From Dehalococcoidales bacterium (GTDB lineage Bacteria; Chloroflexota; Dehalococcoidia; Dehalococcoidales; UBA5627), in assembly GCA_028707255.1 (NCBI GenBank), contig JAQTUQ010000001.1, forward strand, positions 1 through 64,000: a stretch of DNA of 64,000 nt, given 5' to 3'. Shown here in pieces: positions 7,841 through 16,421 of the stretch. The first letter of the stretch is position 1. Each line of letters opens with the position of its first letter. A program made the position numbers and the translations under genes. Under the pieces are notes generated by a model. That model was not told the origin of the DNA, did no database searches, and saw only the letters and a list, made by a program, of their open reading frames with translations.

Positions 7841-8326
7841 TTAATATTGGTAACCGCTCACATCTGGCCAACCGGTGGTGATTGCATCCGATATCGTTAA
7901 TATCAGACTTGTTTGCTCTGGAATTATAAAATACAGACCTACCCCGCCTGTAAAACTCTCGGGGATGGTTACTTTAAATGGTTTTTGCATTCCGCCGTAG
8001 CTGTGAATATCGAGTATATCATGACAGACCTCTTCGATTATCGATTCGCTGTCAACTAAAAGGATGTAATATTCCAGTTGCCAGCGTTCCTCATTGTTAT
8101 AGATACTAACCGTATAATCCAACTTCTCACCGGGCATGGCGCTGCCTGTGCCACTGATACTGTAGCTTCTTCCGTTGTCCATGATATACGAGGCGGTTAG
8201 TTTATTTTCAGGCGGTTCGGATATTTCAGGATTGATTTTAATAAGCGTTTTGTCACACGCTGTAATAAGAAGTGACGGTAATAAAACCGACACGACAATT
8301 ACCGATATTAACAGTTCTTTCTTCAT
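7841..8326 (-). CDS. Hypothetical lipoprotein
   Basis: The 161-residue protein has a clear lipoprotein signal: MKKELL, a hydrophobic core, then LLITAC with Cys24 as the lipidated residue. The mature part looks all-beta (NGRSYSISGTGSAMPGEKLDYTV), with the pattern of an immunoglobulin-like or CARDB-like domain. It should be anchored on the outer face of the membrane. It stands alone on the minus strand between the repeat-tail membrane protein and the divergent kinase. No family name can be given with confidence. Confidence 0.7.
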   Translation of the reverse strand: MKKELLISVIVVSVLLPSLLITACDKTLIKINPEISEPPENKLTASYIMDNGRSYSISGTGSAMPGEKLDYTVSIYNNEERWQLEYYILLVDSESIIEEVCHDILDIHSYGGMQKPFKVTIPESFTGGVGLYFIIPEQTSLILTISDAITTGWPDVSGYQY

Positions 8327-8569
8327 CTCAATACTTTTTTATGTCTGTTACGATAAATGATACCATAATATAGTACTCTTTTCTAGCGCTTGTTCCCATT
8401 TTTTCTTGAATTACTTAATTCAACAGTCGAATGCATAAACCGGGAATTCAACGCGATTAAAGACAATTGTACACCTCTGTGCATCCAGTACTAATGTCCT
8501 AGAATCCTTACTAAAATATCAATTGACTATTGTCAGTATATTACGTTAATATGGCACTAAGGAACTCTA

Positions 8570-10657
8570 TTGGACGAATCGTTCTATATTTTCTACCATG
8601 CGGCGATGATACTTTCATTGCTGGTTACCGCTTTCCTCAGCGTATTGACATGGCAGCGGCGCCGCGTACCCGGGGCACGAGCAATGATAGCGCTGGCCAT
8701 TTCTACGTTTGTCTGGGCGCTGGGTTATTACTGCGAAGCCAACAGCGGCACTCTGGAACGGCAATTATTTTTTACCGGCATTGCCTATATCGGTTCGATG
8801 GGCGCGCCGTTAGCATGGTTTCTTTTCGCTCTGAACTACACTGCCGATAACATAAAGATGACAGGAAGGAAAATCGCACCTTTATGCATAATCCCGCTGT
8901 TTGCTTTGATAATGGTCTGGACCAACAACTGGCATCATTTAATGTGGTCGGGTGAACACCTGGTTCAATCGGGATACTTTATGATTACGGTTAAAGCCTA
9001 CGGTCCGCTCTTCTGGATAATGCTCGCCTATAATTACCTTCTTATGATAACAGGGGCTATAATCCTGATCCGCAGGCTTTTTATCGGCACGTGTTTATAT
9101 GCGGGACAAGCCATATCGTTAGTAATCGCAGTCGCTTTGCCGCTGCTGTGGAATGCCGTTTATGTATTCGATTTATTTTCGCTCCCCCGTAAAGACCTGA
9201 CACCGGTAATGTTTGCCATTTCCGGATTGCTTATCATCATGGGGCTGATGCGCTTTCAATTGCTGGCGGCAGTGCCGTTCGCCCGTAAATTTCTTATTCA
9301 GCATCTGCACGACGGAATACTGGCTTTCGACCTGCATAACCGCCTGCTGGAGGCAAATCCGGCAGCTCTTTCCATATTGGCACTGGACAAGAATATCATC
9401 GGACAGAAAATAGATAATTCATCTCCTTTATCCCCTGTCATAAAACAAATATCCTCCAGCAAACCCGACAGTGCTGAACTGACGCTCGAAGTCTCGAAAG
9501 AGGAACGTTACTACGAACTTGAGACGGTACCGATGCACGATAATATCGACCGGCATGTGGGATGGCTGGCAATTCTGCGTGATATCACCGAGCGCAAGCG
9601 TCGGGAACTGGAATATAAGACCATCATCAAGACAGCGGTAGACGGTTTTTGGCTTACCGATACGCAAGGGCGCTTTCTGGAAGTGAACAACGCTTATTGT
9701 CAAATGATCGGTTACAGCCACGACGAGCTTTTGAAGATGAGCATTTCCGATATAGAGGCGATTGAGACCCGGCAACAGATATTAACACATATTGCCAGGA
9801 TAATGGGTGAAGGCAAAGACCGTTTTGAAACCCGCCATCGTCACAAGGACGGCAGTATTATCGATGTCGAGGTAAGCGCTAATTATCTTGAAGGCGGCGG
9901 CGGAAGAATGATGCTGTTTATCAGGGATATAACCGAGCGTAAGAAATTGCACGAACAACTGATAGCCCAGGACCGTCTGGTTTCTATAGGAGAACTCACC
10001 GCAGGAGTTGCGCACGAACTGAATAATCCACTTACCAGTTTGATAGGCTACTCGGGACTGCTGCGCGAACGCGACCTGCCTGCCGATATAAAAGAAGACA
10101 TAATTATAATCAATAATGAGGCAAAGCGTGCCGCCAGGATAATCAATAACCTGCTTACTTTTGCCAGGAAACACCGCGAGGGGAAATCACCGGCCGACAT
10201 CAATGAGGTAATCAGGAAGACACTGGCATTACGCACCGGCGAACAAAAATTAAACAATATAAGGACAATCACCCATTTAGCCGCAGATCTGCCTGAATTA
10301 ATGGTAAACGGTTTCCAGTTACAGCAGGTTTTTCTCAATATCATTATCAATGCCGAATTCTTTATGTTGAAAGCTCATAAAAAAGGCATGCTGACTATCG
10401 TCACGGAGCAAGCAGGTAATTTTATTCGTATTAAAATCATGGATGACGGCCCAGGTATTACAAAGAAGAATCTAAATTATATTTTCAATCCTTTTTTCAC
10501 CACTAAGGACGTAGGTGAAGGCACGGGGCTCGGATTGAGTATATGCCACGGGATAATAACCGAACACGGAGGCAGTATCCGGGCTGAAAGCAAACATGGA
10601 GAAGGGGCTGCTTTTATAATCGAACTGCCCGTCAATAAAGTTCCCGATAGAGAATAG
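8570..10657 (+). CDS. 7TM-PAS-PAS histidine kinase
   Basis: This is a 695-residue membrane sensor kinase. Residues 1 to about 225 form a seven-helix N-terminal sensor of the HisKA_7TM type. Two PAS domains follow (about 235-345 and 350-460), each ending in the DITERK linker. The HisKA dimerisation helix has the phospho-accepting His in AGVAHELNNP. The ATPase has N-box INAEFF, G1 DDGPGI, F-box FNPFFTTK and G2 GTGLGLSI. The start is TTG at 8570 with AAGGA six bases upstream; TTGACT at 8523 and TAATAT at 8547 could be its promoter. No response regulator is adjacent. The kinase core closely resembles that of the giant kinase at 31.4-37.0 kb, so the two are paralogues. Confidence 0.9.
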   Translation: MDESFYIFYHAAMILSLLVTAFLSVLTWQRRRVPGARAMIALAISTFVWALGYYCEANSGTLERQLFFTGIAYIGSMGAPLAWFLFALNYTADNIKMTGRKIAPLCIIPLFALIMVWTNNWHHLMWSGEHLVQSGYFMITVKAYGPLFWIMLAYNYLLMITGAIILIRRLFIGTCLYAGQAISLVIAVALPLLWNAVYVFDLFSLPRKDLTPVMFAISGLLIIMGLMRFQLLAAVPFARKFLIQHLHDGILAFDLHNRLLEANPAALSILALDKNIIGQKIDNSSPLSPVIKQISSSKPDSAELTLEVSKEERYYELETVPMHDNIDRHVGWLAILRDITERKRRELEYKTIIKTAVDGFWLTDTQGRFLEVNNAYCQMIGYSHDELLKMSISDIEAIETRQQILTHIARIMGEGKDRFETRHRHKDGSIIDVEVSANYLEGGGGRMMLFIRDITERKKLHEQLIAQDRLVSIGELTAGVAHELNNPLTSLIGYSGLLRERDLPADIKEDIIIINNEAKRAARIINNLLTFARKHREGKSPADINEVIRKTLALRTGEQKLNNIRTITHLAADLPELMVNGFQLQQVFLNIIINAEFFMLKAHKKGMLTIVTEQAGNFIRIKIMDDGPGITKKNLNYIFNPFFTTKDVGEGTGLGLSICHGIITEHGGSIRAESKHGEGAAFIIELPVNKVPDRE

Positions 10658-10768
10658 GGGAACACCCGATGTTGTTGAATAGATAAACAAAACGAAATAC
10701 CGAATCTTCTTTTTTTGTATAAAAGAATCTTTAAAGTAAACAGATTCCCTTAATACTATAGAAAAGCG

Positions 10769-11218
10769 ATGGATATGGAAGAGAAACTTATCGCTCCCTG
10801 CGGCATGAACTGCGGATTATGCGTCAGCTATCTTGCGAAGAAAAAGGACCTGAACAGTCAGGGTTTTAAAAGGACGTACTGTGAAGGCTGCCGGCCGCGC
10901 GGCAAGAACTGCATCTTTATGAGCAGCCACTGCGAGCTTGTAGGCAAAGGACTGGTGGCTTTCTGTTACGAATGCCATGACTTCCCCTGTAAACGTTTGA
11001 AAGCCCTTGATAAACGCTACCGCACGAAATACCATTTGAGCATGATAGAAAACCTCGAATTCATCAGGGAACACGGAATCGAAAGTTTTTTGGAAAATCA
11101 GGAAGAGAAATGGAACTGCGGCAATTGCAACGATGTAATCTGCTGCCATAACGGGTTATGCCTCTCATGCGACCTCGACAAATTGAAACGGAATAAAAAG
11201 TACCGCTGGGGCGAATAG
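10769..11218 (+). CDS. DUF3795 cysteine-rich protein
   Basis: The 149-residue protein begins with the DUF3795 hallmark IAPCGMNCGLCVSYLA and continues with CEGCRP, CYECHDFPC and a C-terminal CGNCNDVICC plus CLSCDLDK. About eighteen cysteines in pairs suggest zinc or iron-sulfur binding. The family is common in anaerobes and has no proven function. It follows the kinase gene by 111 bp on the same strand, but functional linkage is not evident. Confidence 0.85.
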   Translation: MDMEEKLIAPCGMNCGLCVSYLAKKKDLNSQGFKRTYCEGCRPRGKNCIFMSSHCELVGKGLVAFCYECHDFPCKRLKALDKRYRTKYHLSMIENLEFIREHGIESFLENQEEKWNCGNCNDVICCHNGLCLSCDLDKLKRNKKYRWGE

Positions 11219-11458
11219 CGATATCGATGCAGACAAGGCTTATTTTTCAGTATTATTCGATACAATCAACGTAATATGCTATAATTTTAATTATCGTGGC
11301 TGTAGCTGACCCGAAATAGCATTGCTTCAGTAGAGCAGAGTTTTACCCCCCAGTTACACGGTAGATTTCAACGGTTATTGCCTGAGTATTGATGTAATTA
11401 TTCCTGCCATCCGATATCAAACTCGGTGGAGATTTTCGTTGAGGATGCGGGAATAATT

Positions 11459-12103
11459 ATGTTAAAAGCCGATTTGCATGTTCACAGCAATTATTCTTAT
11501 GATTGCCTGAACAAACCCGAGGATATAATAAGGCGTTGTCAGAATACGGGGATTAACTGCATTGCCGTAGCCGACCACGGCACCGCCGAAGGCGCACTAA
11601 AAATACAGAAGCTGGCGCCCTTTCAGGTAATTGTAGCCGAGGAAGTAATGACTCAGTACGGAGAAGTAATGGGGATGTTTCTTAAAGAAAGCATTCCTAA
11701 TAAAATCCCATTTGCGGAAGCTATATTGCGCATCAGGGAACAGGACGGTTTGGTCTGCATTCCCCACCCCTTCGATAAACCCAACCGCCACGGACTTGGC
11801 AGAAAAAAGCTGGAACAATTTATCGATGATGTAGATATTATCGAGGTTTTCAACGCCCGCAGTCCGCTACCCTGGTTCTCACAGGCATCGCTCGCATTCG
11901 CCGATAAATACGGAAAAGAAAAAAGCGCCGGCAGCGATGCGCATACGATAAGAGAAATCGGTTCGACTTATATAGAGATGCCGGATTTTTCAGAAAAACA
12001 AGACTTTTTAAGCGCCCTGAAGAAGGGGGAAATACACGGACGGGCAACAAACCCTTTTATCCTTCTCGGTGGTTCCTGGGCCAGAATAAGAAAAGTAATT
12101 TAG
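11459..12103 (+). CDS. PHP-domain metal-dependent phosphoesterase
   Basis: The protein is 214 residues from ATG 11459; a GTG at 11426 would add 11. The PHP motif KADLHVHSNYSYDC is at the N-terminus. It is followed by AVADHGTAEGA, the motif IPHPFDKPNRHG, and the late GSDAHTIREIG, so the metal-ligating His and Asp residues of the PHP fold are present. Family members hydrolyse phosphoesters such as histidinol phosphate or nucleotide 3',5'-bisphosphates. The length and PHP-only architecture fit the YciV/PHP-type phosphoesterases. It is the first of three co-directional genes. The substrate is unknown. Confidence 0.82.
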   Translation: MLKADLHVHSNYSYDCLNKPEDIIRRCQNTGINCIAVADHGTAEGALKIQKLAPFQVIVAEEVMTQYGEVMGMFLKESIPNKIPFAEAILRIREQDGLVCIPHPFDKPNRHGLGRKKLEQFIDDVDIIEVFNARSPLPWFSQASLAFADKYGKEKSAGSDAHTIREIGSTYIEMPDFSEKQDFLSALKKGEIHGRATNPFILLGGSWARIRKVI

Positions 12104-12156
12104 CAGATATCCGATATAAAATCGTATTTTTTCTGCTGATTTGAAAGGTTAAAAAT

Positions 12157-13065
12157 TTGAAAAGAGCGGTAAGCATCAGCATCGGTTCATCAAAACGCGA
12201 TAAAAAGGTCGTTATCAATTTACTCGGCGAAGATATCAGCATCGAACGTATCGGTACCGACGGCGATATGCAAGCGGCCGCCTTGAAATTTAAGGAACTG
12301 GACGGCAAGGTGGACGCCTTCGGCGTCGGCGGCGCCGACCTGGGATTACTTGTCGATGGAAAGTGGCACCCGCTACATTCGGCAATGCCGCTGATACGTT
12401 ACATAAAAAAGACGCCCGTGGCAGACGGAACAGGGTTAAAGCACACTCTCGAAGAGAGGGTAGGCACTTTTCTGGAATCGGAACTGGGAGAATACATCGA
12501 GGAGGCAGGAGGGAAAAAGGCCTTTATAATGACCGGCTCCGACCGCTGGGGGCTGACGCAGAGTTTTACACGAGCGGGATACGATTGCGTTTTCGGCGAC
12601 TTGATGTTCTCCCTCGGCATTCCTGTCGCGCTTCATTCAAAAAAACAGCTTATAATACTCGCTTCCTTACTGATGCCTGTGGCGGGACGCCTGCCTTTTA
12701 AATGGATATATCCCATAGGCGAGAAACAGGAGGAACGGAAACCCAAACATATCAAGTATTTCCAATGGGCTACCGTAACCGCCGGGGATTGCCATTATAT
12801 AAAACGCTACATGCCGGACGATATGACGGGGAAAGTCATAGTCACCAACACCACCACCCCACAGGATGTTGAGCTATTCCATAAATGCGGCGTGAAATAC
12901 CTGGTCACAACCATGCCGGTGCTCGATGGACGCTCTTTCGGTACGAACGTCATAGAAGCCACTCTCATCGCCCTTTCGGGAAAAGGACGCAAACTGGATA
13001 CGGCAGAATGCGACGAATTGCTGGATAAAATCGGTTTCAAGTCCACCGTGCGGAAATTGAATTAA
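12157..13065 (+). CDS. Conserved protein of the quinate-5-dehydrogenase-like family
   Basis: The 302-residue protein starts at TTG 12157 after GAAAGG. Homologues in anaerobic bacteria are, as I recall, labelled quinate 5-dehydrogenase, but the biochemical support is weak. Visible features are an AFGVGGADLGLLVDG segment near residue 50, IMTGSDRWGLTQ, and GKVIVTNTTTPQDVE near the C-terminus, consistent with an alpha/beta fold with nucleotide-like glycine turns. No transmembrane or signal segment is evident. It lies 53 bp after the PHP gene and 26 bp before the nucleotidyltransferase gene, so an operon is likely. I would treat the enzymatic name as provisional. Confidence 0.6.
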   Translation: MKRAVSISIGSSKRDKKVVINLLGEDISIERIGTDGDMQAAALKFKELDGKVDAFGVGGADLGLLVDGKWHPLHSAMPLIRYIKKTPVADGTGLKHTLEERVGTFLESELGEYIEEAGGKKAFIMTGSDRWGLTQSFTRAGYDCVFGDLMFSLGIPVALHSKKQLIILASLLMPVAGRLPFKWIYPIGEKQEERKPKHIKYFQWATVTAGDCHYIKRYMPDDMTGKVIVTNTTTPQDVELFHKCGVKYLVTTMPVLDGRSFGTNVIEATLIALSGKGRKLDTAECDELLDKIGFKSTVRKLN

Positions 13066-13091
13066 GATTACAATTAGAGAGGAAAGATGAC

Positions 13092-13877
13092 ATGGATGCG
13101 ATCGTTTTAGCCGGAGGAACTCCCCAACCGGGAGAACCGCTTTATGCGTACACAAAGGGTATGCCTAAAGCGCTGCTGGAAATCTGCGGCAAACCGATGA
13201 TACAGTGGGTACTGGACGCTTTGTCGAATTCCGCCTCCGTCGATAATGTAGTCATTGTGGGATTGCCGCAAGACAACCGCATTCACTGCTCCAAAAAGGC
13301 ATACTTCATTCCCAACCAGGGCGGGCTTACAGAAAATTTACACGCCGGCGCCAAAAAAGTCGCAGAAATCAACAGACAGGCGACTCATGCCCTTTTCGTC
13401 TCCTCCGATATCCCGGCCATCACCGGAGAAATGGTCGACTGGATAATAAACGCCACCCACGGAGAAAAAAGTGACATGTTTTATAATGTAATTTCCCGTG
13501 ATGTTATGGAGAAAAGATTTCCGCACGCCCGCAGAACATACATTAGATTTAAGGATATCGAACTCTGCGGCGGAGATCTGCATATATTTAGCCTGCGTAT
13601 TTTACTGGAAGAGGACAAAGGCCTCCGCAAAAAACTGGCAGATGCCCGCAAAAGCCCCATAAAACAGGCAGCATTAATCGGTTTTGATACCGTTTTCCTG
13701 TATTTAATCAGGCAATTAACACTTAAAAGGGCTGAAAGAAATATATCAAAGCATTTGAAAGTTACCGGAAGAGCCGTAATATGCCCTTATGCCGAAGCCG
13801 GCATGGACATAGATAAACCCTGCCACCTGAAAATTGTAACCGCCGAGCTTCAAAAAAGATTAGAAATCTTAAAATAG
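13092..13877 (+). CDS. MobA/GlmU-like nucleotidyltransferase
   Basis: The 261-residue protein has the nucleotidyltransferase signature: AIVLAGGTPQPGEPL, then KGMPKALLEICGKPMIQWVLDAL, and the metal-binding SSDIPAITGEMVDW. This fold moves an NMP onto a phosphorylated sugar, molybdopterin or a related acceptor. The classical MobA loop LAGGxSxRMG is changed, with PQPGEPL replacing the Arg, so molybdenum-cofactor work is not assured. About 60 residues at the C-terminus, including a basic hydrophobic helix, extend beyond the core fold. It is the last gene of the PHP / quinate-dehydrogenase-like / transferase run. Confidence 0.75.
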   Translation: MDAIVLAGGTPQPGEPLYAYTKGMPKALLEICGKPMIQWVLDALSNSASVDNVVIVGLPQDNRIHCSKKAYFIPNQGGLTENLHAGAKKVAEINRQATHALFVSSDIPAITGEMVDWIINATHGEKSDMFYNVISRDVMEKRFPHARRTYIRFKDIELCGGDLHIFSLRILLEEDKGLRKKLADARKSPIKQAALIGFDTVFLYLIRQLTLKRAERNISKHLKVTGRAVICPYAEAGMDIDKPCHLKIVTAELQKRLEILK

Positions 13878-14048
13878 CTCTAACCTCATGGTTTGACAGC
13901 TGCAAATCCGAAATACTTAATCCAAAAATATTAGGAAGTTAGACGATTCATTATTATTATCCCGCAATATTGACATAAATATACTGCATGTGTTATAAGT
14001 TATCGAGGTTTTCTATCCAATAATAATCAATATGAGGTATCAATTCGT

Positions 14049-14801
14049 ATGAATAATTCGATTCAAAACAGGACAATAGAACATCTCAGACCGGTATCCG
14101 AAGGAATAAACGTAGCGGACGTCCGCATCGGATTGGGATATACGAGTGTGCGACTGGATAACGGTAACATCGGACTGGCATGGACGGCTCATAACGATGC
14201 CGGCAGCTGCACCCATGAGGCAAGGGCCGGAAAACTGGTGGGCAGCCCCGCTTCCGAGCTTTTAGAAATGCTGGCAGACGATTTAAAACCCCTCTCGCGG
14301 ACAATAGGGCTGGCAACCGCCAATGCACTGGTTACCGGACTCCCCGGCTGCCGATATGCCGAAAAGGATACCTTGGACATTATTGATATTCAAGCTAAAG
14401 ACAGTGTGGTAATGGTCGGATTCTTCGGTCCGGTAATTCCGAAACTGAAACAAACCGGTTGCAAACTCGATATTCTTGAACTTAAAAGCAACAAGCCGGG
14501 CACTATATCTCCCGAGGACGGAAGCGAGGCGCTGGCAGCATGCAGTGTGGCTATCATCACCGCCACTTCTATAATAACCGGTACGTTCGACGATTTGATG
14601 ACGGGGCTTGCAAATCCGCGAGCCGTTATTGTTCTCGGCCCTTCGACTTTATTGTATCCGCCGGTATTTGCCGGAACACCTGTCACTCATTTGGCGGGGT
14701 CGCTGGTAAAAGACGCGGCCATGGTGCAGAAAATTGTTTCCGAAGGCGGCGGAACGATGCTGTTAAAACAATACCTGGATTTCAAGACGATTTGCCTGTA
14801 A
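14049..14801 (+). CDS. DUF364/DUF4213 putative heavy-metal chelation protein
   Basis: The 250-residue protein has a DUF4213-like N-terminus (ADVRIGLGYTSVRLDNGNIGLAW) and a DUF364 C-terminal Rossmann-like half (VVMVGFFGPVIPKL, then AIITATSIITGTFDDLM and VIVLGPSTLLYPPVF). Structural work on the family suggested a chelation or metal-related role, and members are often near Moco or metal transport genes. Here it stands alone, convergent with mtnN. The specific function is unknown. Confidence 0.82.
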   Translation: MNNSIQNRTIEHLRPVSEGINVADVRIGLGYTSVRLDNGNIGLAWTAHNDAGSCTHEARAGKLVGSPASELLEMLADDLKPLSRTIGLATANALVTGLPGCRYAEKDTLDIIDIQAKDSVVMVGFFGPVIPKLKQTGCKLDILELKSNKPGTISPEDGSEALAACSVAIITATSIITGTFDDLMTGLANPRAVIVLGPSTLLYPPVFAGTPVTHLAGSLVKDAAMVQKIVSEGGGTMLLKQYLDFKTICL

Positions 14802-14849
14802 ATTCATTTCGAAATTATTAACAAATACATTTGGCGGGTTTATACGCCG

Positions 14850-15617
14850 TTACTGCAATTTATTATTCAGCGCGCCGGCCATATTGACGGCAATCTCGAA
14901 AAGCAGGTACGGAGCTATCGTATTAAGGTAATCATAGTAACTTTTTTCGGCGTCATTTTCACATTCGTCCGATAAGGCCCTGATAATAACGAACTGCCTT
15001 TTATTAAGATATGCCGTTTGAGCTACGGCTGCTCCCTCCATATCCACGCAATCTCCGCTGAAAGACTCGATAAGTTGTTTCTTCTTTCCGGCCCCGGAAA
15101 TAAACTGGTCACCGGTAATAACCCTGCCGACCTCTACTTTGGGTATGTGATTATATTGCTCACCCATGGCAGCATATCTATATTTCAGTTTAAACAAAGC
15201 CTGTATTGAAGCCTGCTGCGCTTTTTCAACCAGTACTTTATCGGCCTCAAATATATTTATACCCAAAAACGGTATTTCGCCGAGTGCAAATCCCAGCCCG
15301 ATGGCATCGACATCGTGATACCTGGCGTCTCTGGATATAACAACGTCTCCGATGCGCAAATTACTGTTTATAACACCGCCCACTCCGAGCAGGACAAGTC
15401 TGTCGGCATCGAACCGGTCTATCAGAATCTGCGCGGCAAGCGCGGCGTTAACCTTACCTACTCCGCTCTTGGCAACCACGACCGGCGCATCGATAAGTAA
15501 ACCGGAAACAAATGTAATCCCAGCGTATTTTTCCTTAACCGGTTTTAAAATACTATCGTGGAGCAGGTAGAATTCCTCCTCGAGAGCGGTGATGATATTC
15601 ACTACAGGTTTGTTCAT
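14850..15617 (-). CDS. mtnN: 5'-methylthioadenosine/S-adenosylhomocysteine nucleosidase
   Basis: This 255-residue enzyme cleaves MTA, SAH or 5'-deoxyadenosine to adenine plus the thio-ribose. The Pfs/MtnN blocks are NIITALEEEFYLL at the start, VAKSGVGKVNAALAAQ, the purine-binding VDMEGAAVAQ, and the catalytic Asp in IIRALSDECEND. It is divergent from hpt-ade, which recycle adenine to IMP, so the three genes form a logical salvage route. A promoter-like TAGAAA-N17-TATAAT on the minus strand (TATAAT at 15713-15708) would give a leader of about 80 nt. Confidence 0.92.
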   Translation of the reverse strand: MNKPVVNIITALEEEFYLLHDSILKPVKEKYAGITFVSGLLIDAPVVVAKSGVGKVNAALAAQILIDRFDADRLVLLGVGGVINSNLRIGDVVISRDARYHDVDAIGLGFALGEIPFLGINIFEADKVLVEKAQQASIQALFKLKYRYAAMGEQYNHIPKVEVGRVITGDQFISGAGKKKQLIESFSGDCVDMEGAAVAQTAYLNKRQFVIIRALSDECENDAEKSYYDYLNTIAPYLLFEIAVNMAGALNNKLQ

Positions 15618-15707
15618 TACAGGTTTCTCTTTCTAATATTTTATTGGTCTGAAGCTCGACGATTTGGCAAATTCCGTGTATTTGAATCAAACAATCAAGC
15701 TGTGCAC

Positions 15708-15736
15708 ATTATACACTCAATTGTTAATCTTTTCTA
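15708..15736 (-). promoter_or_regulatory. Probable promoter of mtnN
   Basis: On the minus strand TATAAT (15713-15708) lies 17 bases after TAGAAA (15736-15731), a 4/6 match to the -35 box. Transcription would start near 15700. Confidence 0.45.
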
Positions 15737-15829
15737 AATAGTTTAAGCTTTCCGGTGAGTGAACAGGGGTTACTTTTAAGTGTAGACAATTGCATTCGCC
15801 TGTCGGATTTTTTCATCGGTTGAAATTCA

Positions 15830-15841
15830 TTGTCTAGACAA
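15830..15841. promoter_or_regulatory. 12-bp palindrome over the hpt -35 box
   Basis: TTGTCTAGACAA is a perfect palindrome. A further half site TAGACAAT lies at 15783-15790, inverted relative to ATTGTCTA at 15829-15836. Placement over the -35 region suggests repressor control of purine salvage. The regulator is unknown. Confidence 0.5.
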
Positions 15842-15863
15842 CGGCAGAGGCAGGGTTTATAAT
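15835..15863 (+). promoter_or_regulatory. hpt-ade promoter, probably giving a leaderless mRNA
   Basis: TAGACA (15835-15840) and a perfect TATAAT (15858-15863) are separated by exactly 17 bases. The expected start of transcription is near 15870, only about four bases before the hpt ATG at 15874. No Shine-Dalgarno is present in front of that ATG. Confidence 0.65.
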
Positions 15864-15873
15864 CTCAATTATT

Positions 15874-16407
15874 ATGACATTTACAGATAAATTGAGCGTA
15901 TTATACAGCCGTGACGAGATCGCTTCTAAAATCAAGTTGCTGGCGCAGGACATAAAACGGGATTATAGAGATAAAAATCCCATCCTTATATCTATTCTTA
16001 AAGGGTCTTTTATATTTATGGCGGATTTGGTTCGAGAGTTGGACTTCCCGCTGGAAGTGGAATTCGTCAGGTTTTCCAGTTACGGCAAGGGTAAAAAAAG
16101 TTCGGGGAAAATTGAAGTTATACAGGGCGTAACTTTTGAAGTTGAAAACAGGCATGTTTTAATAATTGACGACATCGTTGACAGCGGATTAACCTGCAAG
16201 TTTCTCAAGGACATATTAATAGAGAAAAAAGCAGCCTCGGTAAAAGTGTGCGCTTTAAGCAGCAAGCCTTCCCAGCATACCGTACCGGTAGATATCGATT
16301 ATTCAGGCTTAATTGTGCCCGATAAATTCGTCGTTGGTTACGGACTGGATTTTAATCAGAAATTTCGTAATCTTCCCGATATTTGCCTACTGGAAGAAAA
16401 TAAATAA
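15874..16407 (+). CDS. hpt: Hypoxanthine phosphoribosyltransferase
   Basis: This 177-residue enzyme makes IMP (and GMP) from hypoxanthine (guanine) and PRPP. Type I phosphoribosyltransferase features are ILISILKGSFIFMADLVREL, the acidic PRPP loop VLIIDDIVDSGLT at about residues 90-102, and the purine-contacting VPDKFVVGYGLDFNQKFRNLP. The length is normal. It is followed by ade after 14 bp, so adenine deaminated by Ade can be captured as IMP. The start codon has no Shine-Dalgarno and sits at the predicted transcript end, which suggests leaderless translation. Confidence 0.95.
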   Translation: MTFTDKLSVLYSRDEIASKIKLLAQDIKRDYRDKNPILISILKGSFIFMADLVRELDFPLEVEFVRFSSYGKGKKSSGKIEVIQGVTFEVENRHVLIIDDIVDSGLTCKFLKDILIEKKAASVKVCALSSKPSQHTVPVDIDYSGLIVPDKFVVGYGLDFNQKFRNLPDICLLEENK

Positions 16408-16421
16408 CTAGGTGGGTAGTT

